28,890 nt of DNA from a virus. The position numbers were made by a program, and so were the translations under genes. The notes under the pieces are model-generated. The model was not told the origin of the DNA. It worked only from the letters and a program-made list of their open reading frames with translations, and ran no database searches. Positions 5,740-12,321 of this stretch are shown piece after piece. Positions within the stretch are counted from its first letter, which is position 1. Each line of letters starts with the position of its first letter. The stretch covers positions 1-28,890 of the IMG/VR virus record IMGVR_UViG_3300050135_000019. One strand, given 5' to 3'.

Positions 5740-7593
5740 TCAGGCGGCGATCTTCTGCTGCCGCTTACGTTTGCGTTCGCGCGACTCAAGCTGGAGTCGC
5801 AGCGCCAAGGCTGATGAGCGGATCGGCTCGCCGTCTTCTGAGCGGGTGCCGTCCTGGGCCAAGGCGGTTTCCTCGCTCTCGGACTCGCTGGAGCCGTCGC
5901 CGGCTGCGGCCTCCTGCGGGGGTGCTGTCTCGCCGTCTTGGTCGCCGCCCTCGATCAACTCGGCCGGGTCATAGCCGGCCGCTTCGAGGACGCCGTGGAT
6001 CGACTTCGCGGCCTCGACGAGCTGCCCCTGGTGGGCCTTGGACAGCACCTTGCCGGCGCGCTCCTCGTGGCCCTGGAGGATCGCCAGTATGTCCGCCAGT
6101 TCCTCCGCGGACATGCGTCCGGCGCGCAGGTCAACCTCGAAGCGGCGCAGGCGGGCGCGGGACTCGACGGGCATCTCGAGCGCCATCCGCTTCGCGATCT
6201 CGATCGAGGTTGTCGGTGAGCAGGCGTAGGTGACGCCGCTTACGTCGAGCAGGTCGTCCAGCGCATAGATGTCGCGCGTTTCCATGCCGCCATCGACGCC
6301 CCACTTGTCGCGGCCGACCTTCATGCCGACCGACATTTCGTCGATGTCGCCGCGCTCGAGTGCGATGGCGAAGTCGTTGGCGATCTGCTGGCGAGCGTCC
6401 AGGCGCGCCTCGAAGTTCAGGTCGTCGGCCTCGTCCCACAGCCGCATCGTGTTGTGAGCGCTGCGATCACCCCGGACCCGCGCCATCGGAATACCTTCGT
6501 GGTTGACCAAGAAACGACAGTCCACGCGATCCAGGATCGCTGCGGCGCACCCGCGGTGCATCGTCTCTTCAAACTCGCCGAACGCGTCCCGGACGACATA
6601 GGGCACGCCGTACTTGATCGGCTTGCCGGTGACGATCAGTTCGTTGGTGTCCTTCTGCTCGCGCACCTCGATGCCGGCGTCGGCGAGCGGGCGGAAGCGG
6701 AACTCGTTGCCGAGTGGGACCGCGCGGCGGCGCTCCTTGCGTCGGCGCACCGCGCGCTCGGCCGCCTGCGTATCGGCGGACTTGCCTTCCACCGGCTGGT
6801 AGTGCGTGACCCGCTGGACCTCCTTCGGGGCCCCGAGCTTGACGCTCCCGTCGTCCTGCGCTGTGTAGGGGACCTGGAAGGTCTTCCCGCCCGATTCGTA
6901 GGTCGCTGTGTCGTCGTCGAAATCGCAGAGATAGGCGCTGAGCGAGCCCGCATCGGGCAAGTCGCGGATCGCTTTGGAGATGGCGCTCGCCATCGCCGCG
7001 TGGCTCGGGCCACTGCGGTGCTCGGCGTCCCACTGCTCGGCCGCCTTGCTCTCCATCGGCGAGTACGTCGTGGTTGCCCTCACTGGTTCGGGCTTTCCGA
7101 GCGTCACTTCGCTGCCCTTCACGGTGTAGGAGCAGCGGAACTTCTCGCCGTCGCCAGCTTCGTAGACGCACCAGTCGTCGCCGAAGTCGAGGACGTAGCA
7201 CCACGAGTTCTTCCCGGTCCCGAACTTTGCGGCGACCGCACTGGAGAGCATGTCGCGCATGTCGCTGTAGCTCGTGCCTTCGCGGTGCTCGGCGTCCCAC
7301 ATCGCGGCCTTCTGTTCGTCGGCGAGTGAGCCGTCGGCGTTCCAGTTGTCCGGTATGAGGCTCGACAGTTTGAGCACCTTCGCCCTGGCCATGACGTGCT
7401 TGCGGATTGCGTCGTGGTCGGCGTTGCCGAGGCCGACGGCCTTGATCGCTTTTTCCAGATCGTCCTGGTCGGCGATCGGGTAGCTTTCATCCGCCATCGC
7501 CTCTTTGCCGGCCATCGCCTTGAGTGCTTCGGCGTTGTACTTCGCTCGCCACTCGACCTCGACGGCTGCCAGACGGTCCTCATAGCTGTCCAT
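5740..7593 (-). CDS. Prohead protease (HK97/S78 family) with duplicated N-terminal module
   Basis: The protease matures the capsid by removing the scaffold part of the capsid protein. The catalytic domain is at about 305-470: TNELIVTGKPIKYGVPY, the histidine in FLVNHEG (H365) and the serine in DEMSVGMKV (S421), with a closing LLDVSGVTYACSPTT strand. Before it lies a 300-residue extension. Residues 35-80 (SYPIADQDDLEKAIKAVGLG and following) resemble a small helical domain found in phage proteins. Two copies of an 85-residue module follow (98-184 and 187-271), each with WDAEHR, a DF.DD strand, YE.G...F and a Y.P.E.K end. The C-terminus is acidic and then basic, perhaps a scaffold segment. The ATG has AGGAGG five bases upstream. 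Total length is 617 residues, far above the usual size of about 200. Confidence 0.88.
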   Translation of the reverse strand: MDSYEDRLAAVEVEWRAKYNAEALKAMAGKEAMADESYPIADQDDLEKAIKAVGLGNADHDAIRKHVMARAKVLKLSSLIPDNWNADGSLADEQKAAMWDAEHREGTSYSDMRDMLSSAVAAKFGTGKNSWCYVLDFGDDWCVYEAGDGEKFRCSYTVKGSEVTLGKPEPVRATTTYSPMESKAAEQWDAEHRSGPSHAAMASAISKAIRDLPDAGSLSAYLCDFDDDTATYESGGKTFQVPYTAQDDGSVKLGAPKEVQRVTHYQPVEGKSADTQAAERAVRRRKERRRAVPLGNEFRFRPLADAGIEVREQKDTNELIVTGKPIKYGVPYVVRDAFGEFEETMHRGCAAAILDRVDCRFLVNHEGIPMARVRGDRSAHNTMRLWDEADDLNFEARLDARQQIANDFAIALERGDIDEMSVGMKVGRDKWGVDGGMETRDIYALDDLLDVSGVTYACSPTTSIEIAKRMALEMPVESRARLRRFEVDLRAGRMSAEELADILAILQGHEERAGKVLSKAHQGQLVEAAKSIHGVLEAAGYDPAELIEGGDQDGETAPPQEAAAGDGSSESESEETALAQDGTRSEDGEPIRSSALALRLQLESRERKRKRQQKIAA

Positions 7594-7795
7594 GTTGACC
7601 TCCTGGGGTCTCGACGTAACGGAACTGCGGCTCGACCACAAGGCCATCCGCGGGAGGGATGCTGACCTGAACTGTGCTCGCGGGGCTCCAGCCATCCGCA
7701 CCCCGCTCGTCGCGAAGGCGCTCAATCAACTGGTCGGCGACAAAGACGACCTTGGTCCCCGGCGGAACGCGAACCGGCTCCCATTCAGTGTCCAC
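7580..7795 (-). CDS. Small hypothetical protein
   Basis: This 71-residue protein starts at a GTG with AGGAGG five bases upstream, and its 3' end overlaps the protease start by 14 bases. It has a compact, probably mixed alpha/beta sequence: EPVRVPPGTKVVFVADQLIE, then RLRDERGADGWSP, then a strand-rich tail with VQVSIPPADGLVVEPQFRYV. No family is recognised. Position between the HAD-like gene and the protease, the strong SD site and the tight overlap indicate a real late-operon gene, possibly a minor head or completion protein; the role is unknown. Confidence 0.6.
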   Translation of the reverse strand: MDTEWEPVRVPPGTKVVFVADQLIERLRDERGADGWSPASTVQVSIPPADGLVVEPQFRYVETPGGQHGQL

Positions 7796-8309
7796 GGTGA
7801 CCTCCTGGGGTCGTCACGACTTGGTTCGCTTCCTTCGCCGCCTGCTTGGCGTCCTGCGCGGCCTGCTTCTTAGTGCCGGCGGCGGCTTCCTTCTCTTCGG
7901 TCGTCGGCTTGGTGATGAGGTACAAGGTCGGGCAGATCTTGGCGTACAGGTAGCAGCGGTCGATGCGGTTATCGAACGCGCACCACGCGCCGAGTGCCTT
8001 CAAGTGCTCCGCGCGGGCGACTCCGTTGGAGCCCGTGTCGTCGTACTGCACGAGGGCGTCGAACGGGAAGCCGTAGCCTTCCAAGCGGCCTTCGAGTTCC
8101 TTCGCCGGTAGTTCGCTGCCGGTGAGGACGATGATCGTGTCGCCCAGGGCTTTGAGGCCCGTCGCGATCCGCGCGAGCTGCTGCGGCGCGTTCGTGATGC
8201 TCTCGTCAAAATCAAAAACGACTGCGTACGGTGGCCCCGCTACATCGTTGCCAGTCTTCTTACGCAGCTCGGACGCGCGGTCCCGGAATCGGTGTGCGGG
8301 GAGTGTCAT
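7785..8309 (-). CDS. HAD-like phosphatase-fold protein
   Basis: This 174-residue protein has HAD-superfamily motifs. Motif I is VVFDFDESITNAP (nucleophile Asp and the +2 Asp), motif II is TIIVLTGSEL, and a later acidic segment, GAWCAFDNRIDRC, fits motif III/IV. The fold therefore suggests a small phosphatase or nucleotidase, perhaps a 5'-nucleotidase or polynucleotide-3'-phosphatase type; the substrate cannot be told. The C-terminal 35 residues are Ala/Lys-rich (EEKEAAAGTKKQAAQDAKQA), a probable flexible tail. Its first 22 residues nearly repeat those of the next gene upstream. The ATG follows GGAGG at close spacing. The 3' end overlaps the following gene by 11 bases. Confidence 0.65.
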   Translation of the reverse strand: MTLPAHRFRDRASELRKKTGNDVAGPPYAVVFDFDESITNAPQQLARIATGLKALGDTIIVLTGSELPAKELEGRLEGYGFPFDALVQYDDTGSNGVARAEHLKALGAWCAFDNRIDRCYLYAKICPTLYLITKPTTEEKEAAAGTKKQAAQDAKQAAKEANQVVTTPGGHRGH

Positions 8310-8363
8310 TGCCCTCCACGTCTGACCCGTCTCTGGGTCGTTTCATGTTGCAGCGCCGACAGA

Positions 8364-8770
8364 TCACGCGCTGGTGGCATCCAGCAGCGCCGCAAGTGCG
8401 TCGGCCGTCACGTCGGTCGCGCCGTCTCGATACATGCGGGCGTAGCGACGACGGGAGGCGGCGAGTGCGACCGCCTGCCATCGCTCCGGGTTCGCCTTGC
8501 GCCATGCGCGCGTTGCGGCAAGCCAGTGGTCGGGCACGATGGCGCGCTTGCGCTCGTAGTATCGGCGGGCGGCCTGGCGCGCTCCTCGGGGTTCACACGG
8601 GCGGCCTTGCAGCGCTTGCACCATCCCGCGAAGCCGCCCTTGCGTTTGGTCGCCCGCGCGAAATGCTCGGCGGTCATCGGCAGGACGCGCTTGCACTCGG
8701 GGTCCACGTCGTTGCCGGTCTTTTTGCGCTGCTCGGCTCGATCGCGGTAGCGGAACGCGGGGAGCGTCAC
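8364..8770 (-). pseudogene. Zinc-knuckle phage protein broken by a one-base frameshift
   Basis: Two reading frames together make one sensible protein. The first begins at a GTG (8770) that overlaps the previous stop (GTGA). It gives MTLPAFRYRDRAEQRKKTGN, then a cysteine cluster with CKRVLP and GGFAGWCKRCKAARVNPEER. Near 8590 the sense continues in the -1 frame with RQAARRYYERKRA, then WRKANPERWQAVALAASRRR and a helical end, stopping at 8364. The pattern (two cysteine pairs, then ARRYYERKR and WRKANPERW) is familiar from small phage and HNH-associated zinc-binding proteins. The uninterrupted frame instead runs into a low-sense Pro/Arg/Ser tail ending at 8408. The cause could be a real mutation, programmed frameshifting, or a missing base in the sequence. 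Confidence 0.6.
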
Positions 8771-8967
8771 GTCGTCTCGATCTGCGACGCCTCGACGATG
8801 AACTCGACCGTCACCTTGCCGAGGCTCTGCGGCAGCATCTCGTAGACAAGGCGTGTGACGGGTAGCTCGCCGAGCACCTGGCCGCCATCACGGACCTCCA
8901 CGGTTTGGCGTGGCTCGCCATCGACGGGGTGCAGCTTCTCGCGGGTGTGGATGGTCAGCAGGGTCAT
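8767..8967 (-). CDS. Small hypothetical protein
   Basis: This 66-residue protein starts at an ATG with AAGGAG upstream and is the first gene of the operon left of the 4-kb island. The sequence alternates short strands: LLTIHTREKL, RQTVEVRDGGQVLGELPVTR and GKVTVEFIVEASQIETT, suggesting a small beta-rich fold. No family is recognised. Its stop overlaps the GTG of the frameshifted zinc protein. With the island removed it would lie directly after the portal gene, a position often held by small head or connector accessory proteins. Confidence 0.6.
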   Translation of the reverse strand: MTLLTIHTREKLHPVDGEPRQTVEVRDGGQVLGELPVTRLVYEMLPQSLGKVTVEFIVEASQIETT

Positions 8968-9009
8968 ATACGCTCTCCTTGGTTGTCCGTGGCGACCGCT
9001 CGTTCGGTA

Positions 9010-9041
9010 CTAGGAGGGATCGGCGAAACGATCGGCGAAAG
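9010..9041. repeat. Left copy of the 20-bp inverted repeat, with tandem operator-like repeats
   Basis: The sequence ctaggagggatcggcgaaac at 9010-9029 recurs exactly, in inverse orientation, at 12999-13018. Within the left copy the 11-mer gatcggcgaaa occurs twice in tandem (9019-9029 and 9031-9041, 12-base period). It lies just upstream of the promoter for the winged-helix regulator and 43 bases from the start of the leftward gene at 8967, so an operator for one of the island regulators is plausible. An element end is the alternative. Confidence 0.7.
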
Positions 9042-9044
9042 TGG

Positions 9045-9073
9045 TTGACGGCATCGCGGGCCGAGTCTAGCGT
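9045..9073 (+). promoter_or_regulatory. Sigma-70-type promoter for the island regulators
   Basis: TTGACG (9045-9050) is followed after 17 bases by TAGCGT (9068-9073), a fair match to the vegetative consensus in high-GC bacteria. It points rightward at the winged-helix gene, 72 bases ahead, and lies directly next to the tandem gatcggcgaaa repeats, which could let a bound repressor block it. Confidence 0.55.
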
Positions 9074-9092
9074 CGGCGGCTCCTAACCAAGT

Positions 9093-9136
9093 GCCCCCCG
9101 CACCGCAGTAACGGCCGGGGGGCTGACACCAGGAGG
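9093..9136 (+). promoter_or_regulatory. Leader hairpin and ribosome binding site
   Basis: An 8-bp stem, GCCCCCCG/CGGGGGGC (9093-9100 with 9116-9123), lies between the promoter and an AGGAGG site (9131-9136) nine bases before the ATG of the winged-helix gene. It could attenuate or control translation of the regulator mRNA. There is no T-run after it, so a strong terminator is unlikely. Confidence 0.45.
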
Positions 9137-9145
9137 TAAGTCCTG

Positions 9146-9550
9146 ATGCAGCCGGAGAATATCCCGCTGGCCGCGCTCGTCTACGGCCACGACGTACGAG
9201 TCGTCAGCGATCCCGTGAGGCTGGACGCGGAGCTGGCATCGCAGGCAGGCTCCGATGTCCTGCGCTACGACGAACTGAGCATCGACACGGCCTCCCGCGT
9301 CGTCACATACGGGCCGATGCCCGTCGAGCTTCGCAGACGCGAGTACGCGCTGCTCACGCACATGGCGCGCGACCCCGAGCGGGTCTGGACACGACACGAA
9401 CTGCTGCGCGACGTGTGGGGCTTCCGCTCCAGCGGCACGACGCGCACCGTGAGCGCCCACGCCTCCCGCCTGCGTGCGAAGCTCGCCGCCGCGGGTGCCG
9501 TCGGCTGGATGGTGTCGGAGTGGGGCGTCGGCTATCGGCTGGCACCGTGA
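9146..9550 (+). CDS. Winged-helix regulator (OmpR/PhoB-type DNA-binding domain, no receiver)
   Basis: Residues 40-134 form a complete OmpR/PhoB-type winged helix. They begin with strands LRYDELSIDTASRVVTYG, then the recognition scaffold ELRRREYALLTHMARDPERV, WTRHELLRDVWG, the DNA-reading helix RTVSAHASRLRAKLAAAG and the wing WGVGYRLAP. The response-regulator receiver domain with its phosphorylated Asp is absent; instead there are 40 residues of unknown fold. It should bind DNA without a partner kinase. A promoter, leader hairpin and AGGAGG site precede it, and its stop overlaps the GTG of the XRE gene, so the two are coexpressed. Nearby tandem repeats may be its operator. The family is clear; targets are inferred. 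Confidence 0.85.
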   Translation: MQPENIPLAALVYGHDVRVVSDPVRLDAELASQAGSDVLRYDELSIDTASRVVTYGPMPVELRRREYALLTHMARDPERVWTRHELLRDVWGFRSSGTTRTVSAHASRLRAKLAAAGAVGWMVSEWGVGYRLAP

Positions 9551-9789
9551 GGGCGCGTGACGCAGGGGCGTGGCGGGAGGTCGCCCAGTTCGGCGCGGCA
9601 CTCCGAACGATCCGCGAACGGCAAGGCATGTCGCAGAGCGACCTGAGCAAGGCGTCGGGCCTGCACCGCACGCATATCTCGCGGATCGAGCGCGGGGTGT
9701 GCGAGCCGAGGTTCGAGACGCTGATGAAGCTGAGGGACGGACTCGGCTCCCTCGCCGACGTGTTCGCGCTGGCCGAACGAGCGCCCTGA
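9547..9789 (+). CDS. XRE-family helix-turn-helix regulator
   Basis: This 80-residue protein starts at a GTG overlapping the previous stop (GTGA). Residues 18-70 are a typical XRE helix-turn-helix: ALRTIRERQGMSQSDLSKAS, GLHRTHISRIERG, CEPRFETLMKLRDGLG, ending in LADVFALAERA. The pattern SQSDLSKASGLHRTHISRIERG is close to regulators of restriction-modification and prophage genes. It has no extra effector domain. Cotranscription with the winged-helix regulator suggests a joint control circuit for the island. A strong hairpin lies 20 bases past its stop. An ATG start inside the frame would remove part of helix 1, so the GTG is preferred. Confidence 0.85.
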   Translation: MRARDAGAWREVAQFGAALRTIRERQGMSQSDLSKASGLHRTHISRIERGVCEPRFETLMKLRDGLGSLADVFALAERAP

Positions 9790-9808
9790 GACGCTGCCGA
9801 TCAGGAGC

Positions 9809-9838
9809 GGGCCGCGCCCTGTACGCGCGGCGCGGCCC
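9809..9838 (+). terminator. Strong GC hairpin after the regulator pair
   Basis: GGGCCGCGCC (9809-9818) pairs perfectly with GGCGCGGCCC (9829-9838), giving a 10-bp stem with a 10-base loop, 20 bases after the XRE stop. A C-rich rather than T-rich tract follows, as in many actinobacterial terminators. Confidence 0.65.
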
Positions 9839-9868
9839 TCCCCCGTCTTGGACGGCTCCCAAAGGTCT

Positions 9869-10014
9869 TTGCAGGGCCGGGAGCGCCCAATCGAACCGAA
9901 TCAGCACTTGCAAGTTACCCGAGTGGGAGGACTTTTCCTGCCTGGGCCGTAATCCCCAACCACACGCTCTCCGCCGTGACCTTGCAGGGCCGGGCTGAGA
10001 GGACCAAATCAGCA
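9869..10014 (+). repeat. Two-part direct repeat upstream of the 276-residue gene
   Basis: The gap 9839-10032 contains no gene. It holds ttgcagggccggg at 9869-9881 and 9982-9994, each followed after 17 or 12 bases by aatcagca (9899-9906 and 10007-10014). The second copy ends 19 bases before the ATG of the next gene. The paired blocks could be binding sites for an island regulator, or the trace of a short duplication. Confidence 0.5.
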
Positions 10015-10032
10015 ATAGACAGGAGGCCCCAC

Positions 10033-10863
10033 ATGGGTCCAGACTCCTGGATACGAAAGTTCGCGCGGGCTGAAGAACACCTCGACGAACTCAAGGCCAT
10101 GATCGGCCCGGTCGGACAACGCCAGCAATACCCTGTGAGCGAACGGTTCGAGACTTACGAGAACGTCCGGCAGTGGGTTTACCGCGTCGATCTCGGCGCC
10201 GATTTGGACGACGATCTGCCCATCGTCGCGGGCGACTTCCTGTTCAACGTGCGCTCCGGCCTCGACCACCGCGCCGCCTCGCTCGTGCCAGCCGACAAGA
10301 AGTGGAGCGTCCAGTTCCCGATCTTTGCCGACGACCCGCTTGCGATGGACGCCGACCAGCGAGAACACATCAACAAGCAGGCTTGGCGCGCGTGGAAGGG
10401 TGCAATCAAACCCTTTCCCGAAAGCGCCGCCACTGCTCTTACAGACCTCCAACCGTTCAAGGCGGCTGCGAAGACCGGAAACCCGGCGCAATGGCACACC
10501 CTCGACATACTCCGAACCCTCCACGACGCCGACGAGCACAAGAGCCTGTTTGTCGCCGAGCGCGGGGTCAGGGATGGCGAGGTAATCGTCAACGGGATCG
10601 GCCTCCGAGGCCCCTCGGGGACCAGCCCGGAGAACGGCGCAGTGATCCATTTCTCGCCAGCGAAAGTGCAGGTGCAGCTCATCGGTACCCCGTTCGTAGC
10701 GCTCGGTGTTAGCGGGGATCGGAGCGATGAAGGCCCGGTCCCCGGCGCCAAGAGACGATGGCCGCTCCCCGAAACCTTCGACACCATTCTCGTCCACATT
10801 GCGGAGACGGTGCTGCCTGCGCTCGAAGGACTGCTCATCTACCCGGATACCTGGAGAAGCTGA
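10033..10863 (+). CDS. Hypothetical protein with HEPN-like helical signature
   Basis: This 276-residue protein starts at an ATG with AGGAGG upstream. It matches the general pattern of an uncharacterised actinobacterial family: an N-terminal helical start (ARAEEHLDELKAMIG), then a conserved core VAGDFLFNVRSGLDHRAASL followed by WSVQFPIFADDP, and later HTLDILRTLHDADEHKSLFV, with a beta-rich end. The arrangement of Arg, Asp-His and Asp-x-x-His-Lys in helices recalls HEPN-like RNA-binding or nuclease folds, but I see no firm RX4-6H motif, so that is only a suggestion. It lies on a self-contained island within the late operon. A defence or superinfection role is possible but unproven. The transposase stop lies three bases beyond its stop, so its C-terminus may have been altered by the insertion. 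Confidence 0.65.
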   Translation: MGPDSWIRKFARAEEHLDELKAMIGPVGQRQQYPVSERFETYENVRQWVYRVDLGADLDDDLPIVAGDFLFNVRSGLDHRAASLVPADKKWSVQFPIFADDPLAMDADQREHINKQAWRAWKGAIKPFPESAATALTDLQPFKAAAKTGNPAQWHTLDILRTLHDADEHKSLFVAERGVRDGEVIVNGIGLRGPSGTSPENGAVIHFSPAKVQVQLIGTPFVALGVSGDRSDEGPVPGAKRRWPLPETFDTILVHIAETVLPALEGLLIYPDTWRS

Positions 10864-10866
10864 CAT

Positions 10867-11994
10867 CTACGCCGCCAGCGCGCTCGCTGCTTGACGGTTC
10901 AACGCCGATGTCAACTGCGCGAGGATCGTCAGGTCGGCGTGAAGCCGCACGCGCTCGATTCTGCGCACGCGCAGCGGCGTGAGGCCCCATTCGTTCTTGA
11001 GCCTGCCGAACGCCCGCTCGACCGACCCACGCCTGCGGTAGAGCCCCTTCGAGCGCAGCGTCTCGCGGGGGATCAGCGGGTGAAGGCGGTCGGCCTTGAT
11101 CCAGACCGAGGCGGGCTTGCACTCGCCGGTCGGGCAGCGCCACTTGGTTGCCTTGCGCTTGCGGTCGGCACCAGCGAACCGCCACTCGCCGTGCTCACAC
11201 GTCGGGGGCTTGTCCTCGCCGCGCTTGACGGCCGGCGTCTTGCGCAGCGCGACGACCGGCAGGACTTCGCGGTCCATGCAGGCGTCGTGGACGGTGGACG
11301 TGTCGTAGCCCTTGTCCATCGCGCACGTCTCGGGGTTGATCCCGTGCGCCTTGAGCGCGTCGAGCAGCGGAGCGACGGTCAGCCCTTCGTTCTTCTTCGC
11401 CGTCTCGACCGTCCACGCGAGCGGAAGGTCGGTCTTGGAGCAGACCGCCATGTGCAGCCGGTAGCCGTAGAAGCCGCCACCCTTCCGCGTCGAGACGGCG
11501 GAGCGGTGCCCCCAGGAGGCGTCCGGGTCGCTGTACTTCTCGCGTTCCGGCCCGTTCTTGGACAGGTAGCGCTGCCCGTTCGCATACGCGGGCATGTCGG
11601 AGGCGTCGATCGCCACGTCCCACCCGAGCAGCGGGTTCGCCTTCTTGAGAGCCTTCACGACGGAGGCGATGCAATCCTCCAGCAGCGGGCCGTGCTCGCG
11701 CAGCTTGCGGGTGAAGCGGTAGCAGGCGTCGATGGACGGCACGGCACCATTGGGGGCGATCACGGCGGCAAGCGTCGCGTGCTCGCGCACGAGTGCGACA
11801 GTGCGCGTCCAGGTCGGCAAGGCGTACAGCGACTTGGCGAGCGCCATGCCGACCATCGTGCGCATCGAGTAGCCGGGACGGCCCGTCCAGCGGGTCGCTT
11901 GAAGCTGGTCGGTCAAAGCGGAAACCTCCAGCGAGTCGAGGATGGTCGAGAGGTCGTCAGCGACGGATCGCCGTGGTACGGTCTGCGTGTTCAT
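10867..11994 (-). mobile_element. IS5-type DDE transposase gene (insertion sequence; ends not resolved)
   Basis: This 375-residue single-frame transposase has the IS4/IS5 superfamily layout. An N-terminal helical domain has WTGRPGYSMRTMVGMALAKS. The first catalytic Asp is in VAIDASDMPAY, the second in CAMDKGYD, and the Glu lies within YRRRGSVERAFGRLK, an exact Y-(2)-R-(3)-E-(6)-K signature. A Cys/His patch (CEHGEW, WRCPTGEC) lies before the third motif. The frame is intact, so it may be active. I could not find certain terminal inverted repeats: GGATACCTGGAGA near 10845 and GGATCACAGGAGA (complement, near 12010) match only partly. The plus-strand terminator at 12019 fits an ancestral arrangement in which it followed the 276-residue gene and the IS inserted between them. 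Confidence 0.9.
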
Positions 11995-12018
11995 GGGAGG
12001 CCCAATCTCCTGTGATCC

Positions 12019-12056
12019 AGACCCCCGGCTGTTAGCGCAGCGCGGGGGTCTCTTTT
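12019..12056 (+). terminator. Rho-independent terminator (plus strand)
   Basis: AGACCCCCG (12019-12027) pairs with CGGGGGTCT (12043-12051), a 9-bp stem with a 15-base loop, followed by TTTT at 12053-12056. Polarity suits transcription coming from the left, that is from the 276-residue gene before the transposase was inserted. Confidence 0.7.
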
Positions 12057-12074
12057 GGCTTATCTAAGCCAAAA
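12053..12074. repeat. Perfect 10-bp palindrome with AT-rich ends
   Basis: TTTTGGCTTA (12053-12062) and TAAGCCAAAA (12065-12074) are exact reverse complements separated by two bases. It overlaps the T-run of the terminator and stands out as AT-rich in a GC-rich region. It could be a dimeric repressor operator controlling the small gene downstream, or half of an old element end. The gap 12075-12162 otherwise holds only a weak ribosome-binding region. Confidence 0.6.
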
Positions 12075-12162
12075 ACTACAGGTCGCATCGGACGGAAAAA
12101 CAGCCATTTTGGGAGCGAAACATGGGCCACGAGAAGGCTTTCCGACGGTAGGATGCAGACCC

Positions 12163-12321
12163 ATGACAGACGAGGACAAGGACAAGATCGAGACAACCGA
12201 CCGCGACCCCAAGGACGAGCCAGGCGTGGGGATCAAGGGCGCACCTGGCGGCTCAGTGGGCCGTTGCCCAAAGTGCCAGATGCCGCGCCCACACCACCTG
12301 CCCGGCTGTTCAGGCCCGTAG
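12163..12321 (+). CDS. Very small zinc-knuckle protein (52 aa)
   Basis: This 52-residue protein starts at the second of two nearby ATGs. The first half is strongly acidic and polar (TDEDKDKIETTDRDPKDEPG), then a Gly-rich link and a CPKCQMPRPHHLPGC end. The two Cys pairs and His residues could bind one zinc ion. Similar short proteins with an acidic tail and CPxC end are common in actinobacterial genomes, but their function is unknown to me. Its end overlaps the minus-strand membrane-protein gene by 12 bases, tail to tail. Confidence 0.5.
   Translation: MTDEDKDKIETTDRDPKDEPGVGIKGAPGGSVGRCPKCQMPRPHHLPGCSGP

Noticed and set aside
10891-12015. Long plus-strand open frame of 374 codons
   Set aside because: It is the antisense of the transposase gene, whose minus-strand frame has the full DDE motifs; the plus frame has no sensible domain.
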